From JAZRUY01 sp045598845 (GTDB lineage Bacteria > Verrucomicrobiota > Lentisphaeria > Victivallales > Victivallaceae): a stretch of DNA of 11,633 bases. The stretch's first letter is position 1; the number at the start of each line of letters is the position of its first letter. The translations under genes were made by a program, and so were the position numbers. The notes below the pieces were generated by a model. That model ran no database searches. It was given only the letters and a program-made list of their open reading frames with translations, and was not told the origin of the DNA. Below are positions 1-5,328 of the stretch, one piece after another. The stretch lies in assembly GCA_045598845.1 (NCBI GenBank), contig JAZRUY010000094.1, positions 1 to 11,633 on the forward strand, in the 5' to 3' direction.

Positions 1-1473
1 ACCCGGAACGGAAATCTGCTGAAAATCGAAGTTCCGGCGGATAAAAAGGTGGATTTCGCAACAGGAAGAATAAAAATCGATCTGACGCCGTGGCAGGGAA
101 GGTCCGTACGGGCGAGCGTAAAAATTAAACACGATATCAGCCGGCCGGAAACTCATTATTACGGGCTGAAATTCATGATCAATCACAAGTGCAAATTCGG
201 CACCGAACAATATCCGGGATACTGGGACGGATACGACATAGACAAATCAGCGGTATGGGGTAAAAGTGACTGGCGCGAAGTGAATTTCGCTGTAAATGTG
301 CCGCCGAATGCCGGAGAAGCGGTACTGCACATGGGAATACAGCAGACGACCGGGAATGCGGTGTTCGACCTGAATTCGCTGCGGATCACCGAGGAGTACC
401 CGCTGCTCAACCGCAACTACCGGATCAAATACCCGGAACGGCTGCTGAACTGCCCGCAGATGCGCGGGGTAATGGTGCAGACACCTAAGGAAATGAAGGA
501 ATCCGATTTTATCCGGATGCGCGAATGGGGAGTCAAGCTGATAAGGCTGCCGGTACTGGACTGGATTGATCTGAAAACGCCGCGGACGCCGGAGGAATAC
601 TACCGCTGGGCGGTGGAGGAGATGATACCGGAGATCAGAAGAGTACTCGACCTGTGCGAAGCCAACGGTATAAAGGTGATCGTAAACATGCACCTGACGC
701 CGGGATACCGCAATCCTGACGGTTCTCACGGGAATGATCATCAAATCTACCATGTGCAAGCCTACTTCGACTGCTATCTGCGGGTGTGGGAAGCCTGGGC
801 GGCGGCACTGAAAGGACACCCTGCCCTGTGGGGATACGACCTCATCAACGAGCCGGCGCAGGCACTCAGGGCGGAAGTGGCGGATTTCTGGCAGGCACAG
901 CGCATCTGCGCCGAAAAGGTGCGGGCAATAGATCCGGATACCACAATCATCTTCGCCTGCAACGGATTCGGACAGGAAGGAGGTTTCGGATACTTTTCCG
1001 CCCTGGCGATGGACAATGTGATATATCAGGGGCATTATTACGAGCCGATCCTGTTCACTCATCAGTTCATCAAAGGGTACGGCGACCAGACCTACACCGG
1101 TCCGGAATCGCTGCGCCCCTACCCCGGCACCTACAATGGCATATTCTACGATTTCAAGCATATGAAAGCGCTGATGGAGCCGCTGCACCGCTTCCAGAAA
1201 CAGCACGGAGCGAGGATATTGATGGGAGAATTCGCCGCCACCGGCTGGGCTCCAGACGCACCGAAATACATTAAGGACTGCTTCGAGGCGCTGGAGGAAT
1301 TCCAGTGGGACTGGTGTTACCTCTCATACGGCGGATACCCGGTGTGGAATACCGACTACAATTTCACCGCACCGGAAAAACATGTGCTTGCCGAAACCCG
1401 GAATGAACGGCAGAAGATGCTGATCGAGTATCTGAACCTTCCGGAACAACCGGCGAGTTTCGGAGAAAAATAA
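1..1473 (+). CDS. GH5-family glycoside hydrolase with N-terminal CBM-like domain (5' partial)
   Basis: The frame is open from base 1. A GTG at 49 could be read as a start, but the preceding codons continue the same beta-sandwich, so the true start is probably outside the window. Numbering from nt 1, residues 1 to about 130 look like a jelly-roll carbohydrate-binding domain of the CBM4/9 type, ending in a strand with FDLNSLRI. Residues from about 145 onward form a (beta/alpha)8 GH5-type catalytic domain. Visible signatures are VNMHLTPGYRN after an early strand, DLINEPA with the likely acid/base Glu284, a GHYYEP segment, and LMGEFAATGW with the likely nucleophile Glu410. GH5 enzymes are retaining beta-glycosidases acting on beta-glucans, mannans and similar polymers; the substrate cannot be read here. 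No C-terminal anchor is seen. The gene is followed by a terminator and faces the arsenic segment convergently. Family call is firm, specificity is unknown. Confidence 0.88.
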   Translation, partial: TRNGNLLKIEVPADKKVDFATGRIKIDLTPWQGRSVRASVKIKHDISRPETHYYGLKFMINHKCKFGTEQYPGYWDGYDIDKSAVWGKSDWREVNFAVNVPPNAGEAVLHMGIQQTTGNAVFDLNSLRITEEYPLLNRNYRIKYPERLLNCPQMRGVMVQTPKEMKESDFIRMREWGVKLIRLPVLDWIDLKTPRTPEEYYRWAVEEMIPEIRRVLDLCEANGIKVIVNMHLTPGYRNPDGSHGNDHQIYHVQAYFDCYLRVWEAWAAALKGHPALWGYDLINEPAQALRAEVADFWQAQRICAEKVRAIDPDTTIIFACNGFGQEGGFGYFSALAMDNVIYQGHYYEPILFTHQFIKGYGDQTYTGPESLRPYPGTYNGIFYDFKHMKALMEPLHRFQKQHGARILMGEFAATGWAPDAPKYIKDCFEALEEFQWDWCYLSYGGYPVWNTDYNFTAPEKHVLAETRNERQKMLIEYLNLPEQPASFGEK

Positions 1474-1493
1474 AAAAATAAACCGGAAACATC

Positions 1494-1517
1494 AACGGCG
1501 GCAAAGCCGCCGTTTTT
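1494..1517 (+). terminator. Rho-independent terminator after the GH5 gene
   Basis: A perfect 9-bp stem (AACGGCGGC / GCCGCCGTT) closes a 3-nt AAA loop and runs directly into five T residues at 1513-1517. It starts 21 bp after the GH5 stop codon. On the minus strand the same hairpin lacks an adjacent T run but meets an AT-rich stretch about a dozen bases further on. It could therefore have served as a weak shared terminator for a convergent gene. Confidence 0.9.
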
Positions 1518-1558
1518 CATAAATAAAAGATATCCGCCGGGCTATTCCCGCTCTTCAC

Positions 1559-1580
1559 AAAACCGCGGCATCAGTCGGCC
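1559..1580. repeat. Left copy of 22-bp direct repeat (candidate attachment site)
   Basis: These 22 bases are identical, in the same orientation, to 5307-5328. The match extends to 34 bp (1555-1588 against 5303-5336) with three mismatches, at 1558, 1581 and 1584. The repeat contains the TGA stop of a 47-codon minus-strand frame, just as the other copy contains the stop of the glycosyltransferase gene, in the same reading frame. Left of it is GH5-associated sequence; right of it is the arsenic operon. The repeat is seen directly; its role as a recombination junction is inferred. Confidence 0.75.
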
Positions 1581-1714
1581 TGCCCGGCATTTCCGCCGGA
1601 CGGTCTGGTGTTCTTCCGGATTTGTTTTTCTCTCACTTCAGGTTCGTCAGGAACTGCTCTCTCTGCCCATCCCGTCTGGATATCGTCATACGTTTTATAC
1701 GAAGGCAATTTCAT
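1571..1714 (-). CDS. Small 47-codon reading frame coupled to arsG, function unknown
   Basis: The start ATG (1714-1712) overlaps the TGA of the upstream arsG-type gene as ATGA, the same coupling seen one gene earlier. The frame encodes a hydrophilic, charged protein beginning MKLPSYKTYDDIQTGWAERA, without cysteines or a membrane segment. Its last dozen residues (TRPSGGNAGQAD) run into the 22-bp repeat, and its stop lies inside that repeat. The likeliest reading is the N-terminal part of a gene that once followed arsG, cut by the insertion junction and closed by the stop codon in the repeat. A genuine small protein is also possible. I do not recognise a family. The start context is weak, with only TGAGA nearby, so expression would depend on coupling. 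Confidence 0.45.
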   Translation of the reverse strand: MKLPSYKTYDDIQTGWAERAVPDEPEVREKQIRKNTRPSGGNAGQAD

Positions 1715-2400
1715 ATTCTCATTGTCAGATGCAAGGTCATCCACAGGCCAAGTGCCATAAACAGGAAACCAGTCCCTCTGCGCATCCAGAATTGTGTTTT
1801 GTCCAGACAGTTGAAGGCCTTGCCGATTTTTCCTGAAAACAAGGCAAGAATCACGGATACTGCAATTACAGGCAGTGCAGTAGCCAGACCGAATACGACG
1901 GCAAGAGCCAGCGGCATTGAACTGCTCAGCATCAACGGCAGAAGATTTCCGAAATAAATGGCGGCGGATGTCGGGCAGAAAGTCAGGGCGAAAAAAGCCC
2001 CGAGCAACAGAGAACCGACTCCTCTTGAATGCTTTATGAATTGCTGCAGGACTTGTGTCTTGACCGTCCAGTTCGGCAGCGGCAGATCAATCAAATCGAG
2101 GAGAAAGACCGATACGATAAGCAGCAGCGGGCCCATCAGGAGATTCATATACTTTTGAAGGGTATGTGAAAGCCCTGGAACTGCCGCCATTCCGGTAATC
2201 AATATCCAGCTGAGGACGACGTATGTCAGACTCCGTCCCGCGGCATACAGTAAGCCGCTTGCAAGAAGAACAATTTTCTTCCTGCAGTTTTGTGCGAGAA
2301 AACCGGCGGCCGCCACATTGTTGGCCAAGGGACAGGGGCTGACGGCACACAGCAGCCCCAGCCAGCCCGCGAACAGAATATTCCAGAGAAACGTGTTCAT
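1711..2400 (-). CDS. arsG: ArsG-family (CcdA/DsbD-like) aromatic arsenical efflux permease
   Basis: A 229-residue polytopic membrane protein with about six hydrophobic segments, resembling the transmembrane domain of CcdA/DsbD. Two diagnostic cysteine-proline motifs are present: SPCP at residues 21-24 and FCPTS at 141-145, with further cysteines at 18, 39 and 198. Its place directly behind an ArsF-like redox protein and an ArsP permease, under an ArsR gene, points to the ArsG subgroup. In Bacteroides arsEFG systems, ArsG is proposed to export reduced aromatic (aminobenzyl) arsenicals across the inner membrane. Its ATG overlaps the TGA of the upstream gene as ATGA (2397-2400), so translation is probably coupled. 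The alternative is a general CcdA-type thiol-electron carrier feeding the thioredoxin-like domain; neighbourhood favours ArsG. Confidence 0.78.
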   Translation of the reverse strand: MNTFLWNILFAGWLGLLCAVSPCPLANNVAAAGFLAQNCRKKIVLLASGLLYAAGRSLTYVVLSWILITGMAAVPGLSHTLQKYMNLLMGPLLLIVSVFLLDLIDLPLPNWTVKTQVLQQFIKHSRGVGSLLLGAFFALTFCPTSAAIYFGNLLPLMLSSSMPLALAVVFGLATALPVIAVSVILALFSGKIGKAFNCLDKTQFWMRRGTGFLFMALGLWMTLHLTMRI

Positions 2401-3215
2401 TTCTGTTCTTCAAGGAAAGATTGGATGGAATCGGCGATATAGGATTTGAAGGCATCGTCACCCTGGCGAATCCGCGTCCATACCTGATCCAGATTCCTGT
2501 ATTGTCCCCGGTGGAACAGGACAACGCTTTTTGCAGTCAGCCCGAAGTCGTCCACAAAATGACTGTTGGCATTTTCATCGACATTGATGACCTTGAAGGC
2601 TATTTCTCCCGTTGACATTTCCTTTTGGAATTGATTCTGGAGCACCTCTCGCGTCAGTTGTTCGAAGGCATTGCAGGTCTTGCACCGCACATTTCCGTGA
2701 AAGTAAAAGACTGTCGTCGCATTGGAAGTTTGTTCCGCAACCGGTGCGGACGGCGCGGCTTTCCGTTCTCTTACAAGCATGACGGCAAGCCCCGCCAGGG
2801 CGATGGTGATAAGAATGTAGGCAAGAAGCCTTTTCCCTGCGGATTTACCGCAATTGCAGACGGGGGCCGAGTGATCTGCCCGCTCCTCTGTGCCATTGCA
2901 GGCGCAGGTATTCTCCTGTTTCACCTCTTCGTTACATTTGCATGAGCAGCAGGAGCATTCCTGTCCGGAACAGGACGTTTTCTGTTCCGGAAGAAGGGCA
3001 TAGATGTCCTTTGACTCAAGAAGCCTTCCAGAAGCAACGACTTTCCCGTCGATTTCCAATGCGGGCGTCATCAGAATGGCGGATTTGGCGATGGATTCCA
3101 AATCCGTTACCTTCTCGATGGGAACATCGAGTCCCGCGACATCCAGCGCAGCCTGGACATTTTCATAGAGCGCCTTGCATTTGGCGCAGCCCGTTCCGTA
3201 AACTCTGATTTGCAT
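2397..3215 (-). CDS. arsF: Thioredoxin-like / Cys-rich linker / TM / ArsF-like fusion protein
   Basis: A 272-residue protein in four parts. Residues 1-78 are a small thioredoxin-like domain of the MTH895/TM0996 type, with CAKC at 10-13 and the MTPAL cis-proline region near 49-53. Residues 79-125 form a linker with ten cysteines (82, 87, 89, 90, 92, 94, 104, 106, 120, 122), resembling a metal-binding tail. Residues 129-148 are one membrane helix. Residues 165-272 are a second thioredoxin-fold domain with CKTC at 178-181, matching the protein family named nitrophenyl compound nitroreductase subunit ArsF. The two redox domains probably lie on opposite sides of the membrane, with the second in the periplasm. 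The inferred role is thiol-based reduction or handling of aromatic arsenicals for ArsG. The start is supported by AGGAGA about 9 nt upstream. The gene begins 30 bp after the permease and overlaps arsG by ATGA. Family call is good; biochemical role is inferred. Confidence 0.78.
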   Translation of the reverse strand: MQIRVYGTGCAKCKALYENVQAALDVAGLDVPIEKVTDLESIAKSAILMTPALEIDGKVVASGRLLESKDIYALLPEQKTSCSGQECSCCSCKCNEEVKQENTCACNGTEERADHSAPVCNCGKSAGKRLLAYILITIALAGLAVMLVRERKAAPSAPVAEQTSNATTVFYFHGNVRCKTCNAFEQLTREVLQNQFQKEMSTGEIAFKVINVDENANSHFVDDFGLTAKSVVLFHRGQYRNLDQVWTRIRQGDDAFKSYIADSIQSFLEEQK

Positions 3216-3245
3216 GGTGTAATTCTCCTGTGTTTTCTTTTCCGT

Positions 3246-4241
3246 TCATACCAGCAGTGGCTGGAGCATATTGAAGACAAAACCGATGAGGATGATGCCA
3301 ATCACGCAGATGCCGACAAAGACTGCAAGCAGCCTGTTCCTGACCGCGCGTTTCAGAAGGATGATGGCGGGGAGCGAAAGAGTCGTCACCGACATCATGA
3401 ACGACAGGACAACCCCAAGTCGCGCGCCTTTGGCAAGAAGCGCTTCGGCAATGGGAATTGTTCCGAAGATATCCGCATACATGGGGGCGCCGCAGAGGGT
3501 TGCCATGGGAACGCCCAGTGGATTTCCCTTGCCAAGCAGGGTTGCAATCATTTCCCCGGGAATCCAATTGTGGATGAAGCTTCCGATGGCGACTCCCGCG
3601 ATGACATAAGGGAATACTTTTTCAGCTGTGGAAAGAACCTGTTCCCAGGCGAACGAACAACGCCCGCGCCATTTGAGATGGCCTTCCTCTTCGGAGGCAA
3701 GGCTTCCATGAACGATATATTCCTGAACCTCGCTCTCCAGATGCATCCACTCGATCAGGGTTCCGCCAAGGATGGCAAGGACCAATCCAAGCAGGATGTA
3801 GGCCACGGCAGTTTTCCAACCGAAGATGCTGACAAGAAGCACAAGGCTCCCGAGATCCACCATCGGGGATGAAATCAGAAACGAGAAGGTCACGCCAAGC
3901 GGCAGACCGGCGCGGGTAAAACCGATGAACAGAGGAATTGAGGAACAGGAGCAGAATGGCGTGACTGTTCCAAGCAGGGCCCCAAGCACCCGCCCCTGGA
4001 AACCGTGAAAGCTCCCGAGTATCCGACGACTCCGTTCAGGAGGAAAATAACTCTGTATATATGATATCACGAAAATCAAGGCACAGAGAAGAATCATGAT
4101 TTTCACAACATCGTAAATGAAGAAGTGCAGACTGCCCCCAAGACGCTGTTCAACATTTACCCCCGACAGTTCAAGACCGCGGCCTATCAGACGCTCCAGC
4201 CATTTCATGCCCAGAAGCTCGTCTTGTATGAAATTCCACAT
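3246..4241 (-). CDS. arsP: ArsP-type permease (organoarsenical efflux, PF03773 family)
   Basis: A 331-residue permease with about eight to ten hydrophobic helices in two halves joined by a polar loop (about residues 165-205). The first half carries the signature TPFCSCSS (residues 95-101, Cys97 and Cys99) followed by SSPMVDL (124-130). The second half carries LCGAPMYADIFG (249-260) and SFMMSVTTLSLP (280-291). ArsP proteins of this family export trivalent organoarsenicals such as methylarsenite and trivalent roxarsone, using conserved cysteines. The start ATG has a textbook AAGGAG at 4247-4252, six bases upstream. It is the second gene of the operon, separated from arsR by 96 bp that holds an operator-like site and a weak hairpin. 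Related permeases handle other metals, so the arsenical substrate rests on the surrounding ars genes. Confidence 0.85.
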   Translation of the reverse strand: MWNFIQDELLGMKWLERLIGRGLELSGVNVEQRLGGSLHFFIYDVVKIMILLCALIFVISYIQSYFPPERSRRILGSFHGFQGRVLGALLGTVTPFCSCSSIPLFIGFTRAGLPLGVTFSFLISSPMVDLGSLVLLVSIFGWKTAVAYILLGLVLAILGGTLIEWMHLESEVQEYIVHGSLASEEEGHLKWRGRCSFAWEQVLSTAEKVFPYVIAGVAIGSFIHNWIPGEMIATLLGKGNPLGVPMATLCGAPMYADIFGTIPIAEALLAKGARLGVVLSFMMSVTTLSLPAIILLKRAVRNRLLAVFVGICVIGIILIGFVFNMLQPLLV

Positions 4242-4261
4242 TTTTGCTCCTTTATGTATTT

Positions 4262-4277
4262 ATGTATCTAAATATGT
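4262..4277. promoter_or_regulatory. Possible second ArsR site upstream of the permease
   Basis: The 16-mer ATGTATCTAAATATGT on the + strand matches 13 of 16 positions of the arsR promoter operator read on its minus strand (ACATATCGAAATATGT), including the whole AAATATGT half. It lies 10 bases upstream of the permease Shine-Dalgarno, inside the arsR-permease gap. Its symmetry is poorer than that of the main operator and I see no convincing -35/-10 pair beside it. AT-rich sequence makes chance similarity possible. Confidence 0.3.
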
Positions 4278-4292
4278 AGATGTTTGACGGTT

Positions 4293-4322
4293 AAAAAACA
4301 GACGCATTAAGACCACAATGCG
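4293..4322 (-). terminator. Weak hairpin plus T run after arsR (possible attenuator)
   Basis: On the minus strand a 6-bp stem CGCATT / AATGCG (4303-4322) with an 8-nt loop is followed, after four bases, by six T residues (4298-4293). It lies 15 bp past the arsR stop. The stem is short and AT-containing, so it would at most reduce transcription into the permease gene. That would give arsR more transcript than the efflux genes under induction. Confidence 0.3.
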
Positions 4323-4337
4323 GCTGGGATGTACGAC

Positions 4338-4634
4338 TTAGGTGTGTTTTTCCTTCAGGTCCGGCATGAAAAGAACCAGAATATCCGCAGCAACACGAAA
4401 ACCATTTGGAGAAAGCGTGTAGTGCATCCACTTCCCGTCCTTTGTCCCGATGACCAGTCCTGAATCACACAGGATTTTCATGTGATGCGAAAGAGTGGAT
4501 TGACCGATTTTCATTTCCTCCAGCAATCGGCAGGCGCACTTTTCTCCCTCTATGAGATATTTCAGGATCCTTACCCTGTTCTCGTCGCATAATGCCTTGA
4601 AAATGACTGGTATTTTCTTTTCGTTGATGTCCAT
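4338..4634 (-). CDS. arsR: ArsR/SmtB-family arsenic-responsive repressor
   Basis: A winged-helix repressor of 98 residues starting MDINEKKIPVIFKALCDENR. The metal-site helix carries the paired cysteines in GEKCACRLLEEM, and a further cysteine lies in LSHHMKILCDSGLV after the recognition helix SQSTLSHHMK-type region (here GQSTLSHHMK). This cysteine pattern is that of ArsR proteins binding As(III) or related trivalent arsenicals; binding releases the operator. The frame could begin ten codons earlier at 4664, but that ATG lies within the promoter, upstream of the expected transcript start. The ATG at 4634 has AAGGA at 4644-4648 with 9-nt spacing, so I chose it. It is the first gene of the ars operon and probably autoregulated. 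Confidence 0.88.
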   Translation of the reverse strand: MDINEKKIPVIFKALCDENRVRILKYLIEGEKCACRLLEEMKIGQSTLSHHMKILCDSGLVIGTKDGKWMHYTLSPNGFRVAADILVLFMPDLKEKHT

Positions 4635-4666
4635 AGGTGGTAATCCTTGTTTAGGGAAACGCATAT

Positions 4667-4694
4667 AATATATTCACATATTTCGATATGTCAA
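4667..4694 (-). promoter_or_regulatory. arsR operon promoter (sigma70-type)
   Basis: On the minus strand a perfect -35 TTGACA (4694-4689) is followed by a 16-bp spacer and the -10 TATATT (4672-4667), five of six matches to consensus; TATTAT one step further is an alternative -10. Transcription should start near 4660, giving a leader of about 25 nt before the ATG at 4634. The spacer is occupied by the palindromic operator, so repressor binding would block RNA polymerase. Confidence 0.75.
4676..4691. promoter_or_regulatory. ArsR operator palindrome
   Basis: The minus strand reads ACATATCGAAATATGT: perfect 6-bp inverted arms ACATAT / ATATGT around CGAA. It overlaps the last bases of the -35 box and fills most of the promoter spacer, a usual arrangement for autoregulated ArsR/SmtB operons. 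Binding by this ArsR is inferred from position and symmetry. Confidence 0.7.
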
Positions 4695-4807
4695 TCGTTT
4701 TTTGTTTTTTCGTAAGAGAAAAGTTTGCGAGACCCGATTTTCGCCCCTTTTGTCTTGATGCTAACCTGTGACCTATGGCAGAGAAAAATCACTATGAAAA
4801 AAGCTGT

Positions 4808-5180
4808 CCGGCGGAAACACCGGCAAGACACATCTCAATCAGGGCTTCCTCAACACTGCTCTTGCTCTGCTTGGTCTGATATCGTTTGGTGATCTCCGTT
4901 TGCAAACGGAAGCGTTCGAAGACGAGAAACCTGCAGTTCAATTTCACCTGCTTTCGTCAGCAACTTCCGCTTGTAGGAACCGGTTTGCGTATCCTGCCGA
5001 TCAGGGCTTCGCTGATAGCGCGAAGCATTGCGAAGCATTGCAGATGGCATCAGCCTCCGCATTGAGCAAAGCGTTCAACGTGTCCTCAACGGACTGGCGA
5101 ACTAAACCATCAATATGATCAAGTACACCTTTTTCATTGATTTTGATGACTCCGTAGATTGGATTGACTTTCCAGCTTCT
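4808..5180 (-). pseudogene. IS256-family (mutator-type) transposase fragment, frameshifted and truncated
   Basis: Read across three frames, the minus strand gives the N-terminal third of an IS256-type transposase. The first frame has VNPIYGVIKINEKGVLDH, then VRQSVEDTLNALLNAEADAI. The second has SRYQRSPDRQDTQTGSYKRK and TKAGEIELQVSRLRTLPF. The third has EITKRYQTKQSKSSVEEALI, then EMCLAGVS, where similarity stops near 4811. The first shift is caused by a 10-bp tandem duplication (5021-5040). The second fits a single extra base near 4902, since dropping it gives LPFETEITKRYQ. The catalytic DDE core and the rest of the roughly 400-residue protein are absent, so it cannot encode a transposase. No in-frame start was found, and I could not define terminal inverted repeats. 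Confidence 0.8.
5021..5040. repeat. 10-bp tandem duplication inside the transposase remnant
   Basis: The unit CGAAGCATTG occurs twice in a row (5021-5030, 5031-5040). Removing one copy restores a continuous minus-strand frame reading ADAICNASRYQRSPDR, which fits the IS256 transposase pattern across the join. The duplication is thus the inactivating event for the first frameshift. Confidence 0.85.
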
Positions 5181-5306
5181 TTCGGTACATTTCCCGTGAC
5201 CTGTTTCCCTTTCTTTTGATTATTCGTGTGGTTTAACCAATCAGAGAACAGATTGCTTTTCAACCACTGTTTTTCAAAATGTGCGCAATTTTCCGGACGT
5301 TATCAG
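5181..5306. other. Unassigned sequence between transposase remnant and right repeat
   Basis: I see no gene here. The stretch is AT-rich compared with the glycosyltransferase gene beside it and is bounded by the transposase remnant and the right direct repeat. It may hold the decayed outer end of the IS256-type element; the segment around 5278-5299 is a candidate, but I found no convincing inverted partner on the far side of the remnant. Confidence 0.4.
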
Positions 5307-5328
5307 AAAACCGCGGCATCAGTCGGCC
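5307..5328. repeat. Right copy of 22-bp direct repeat at the 3' end of the glycosyltransferase gene
   Basis: Identical to 1559-1580 in the same orientation. It spans the last two codons and the TGA stop of the minus-strand glycosyltransferase gene plus 12 bases downstream. Placement at a gene's 3' end, with the stop preserved in both copies, is the usual geometry of site-specific integration that leaves the target gene intact. No integrase gene is present between the copies. Confidence 0.75.

Noticed and set aside
247..1206. Long minus-strand reading frame opposite the GH5 gene
   Set aside because: It is a mirror of the GH5 coding frame in GC-rich sequence. Its translation is rich in His, Arg and Val without recognisable domains, while the + frame has clear GH5 motifs.
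3210..3872. 220-codon + strand frame opposite the permease
   Set aside because: It overlaps the well-supported permease gene; its translation is very polar and low in pattern, as expected of a complement of a membrane protein gene.
4662..4664. Upstream ATG as the arsR start
   Set aside because: It lies next to the -10 box and would fall before the transcript start; the ATG at 4634 has a proper ribosome-binding site.
4897..4910. 14-bp palindrome CCGTTTGCAAACGG as an operator
   Set aside because: It lies within the decayed transposase coding sequence and is partly produced by the extra base, so a regulatory role is unlikely.
4900..5118. 72-codon + strand frame over the transposase remnant
   Set aside because: It is the complement of the IS256-type fragment and shows no family features.
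1559..5328. The 22-bp repeats as an IS target-site duplication
   Set aside because: IS256-type elements make 8-9 bp duplications, and the remnant is far shorter than the interval, so a 22-bp repeat needs another explanation.
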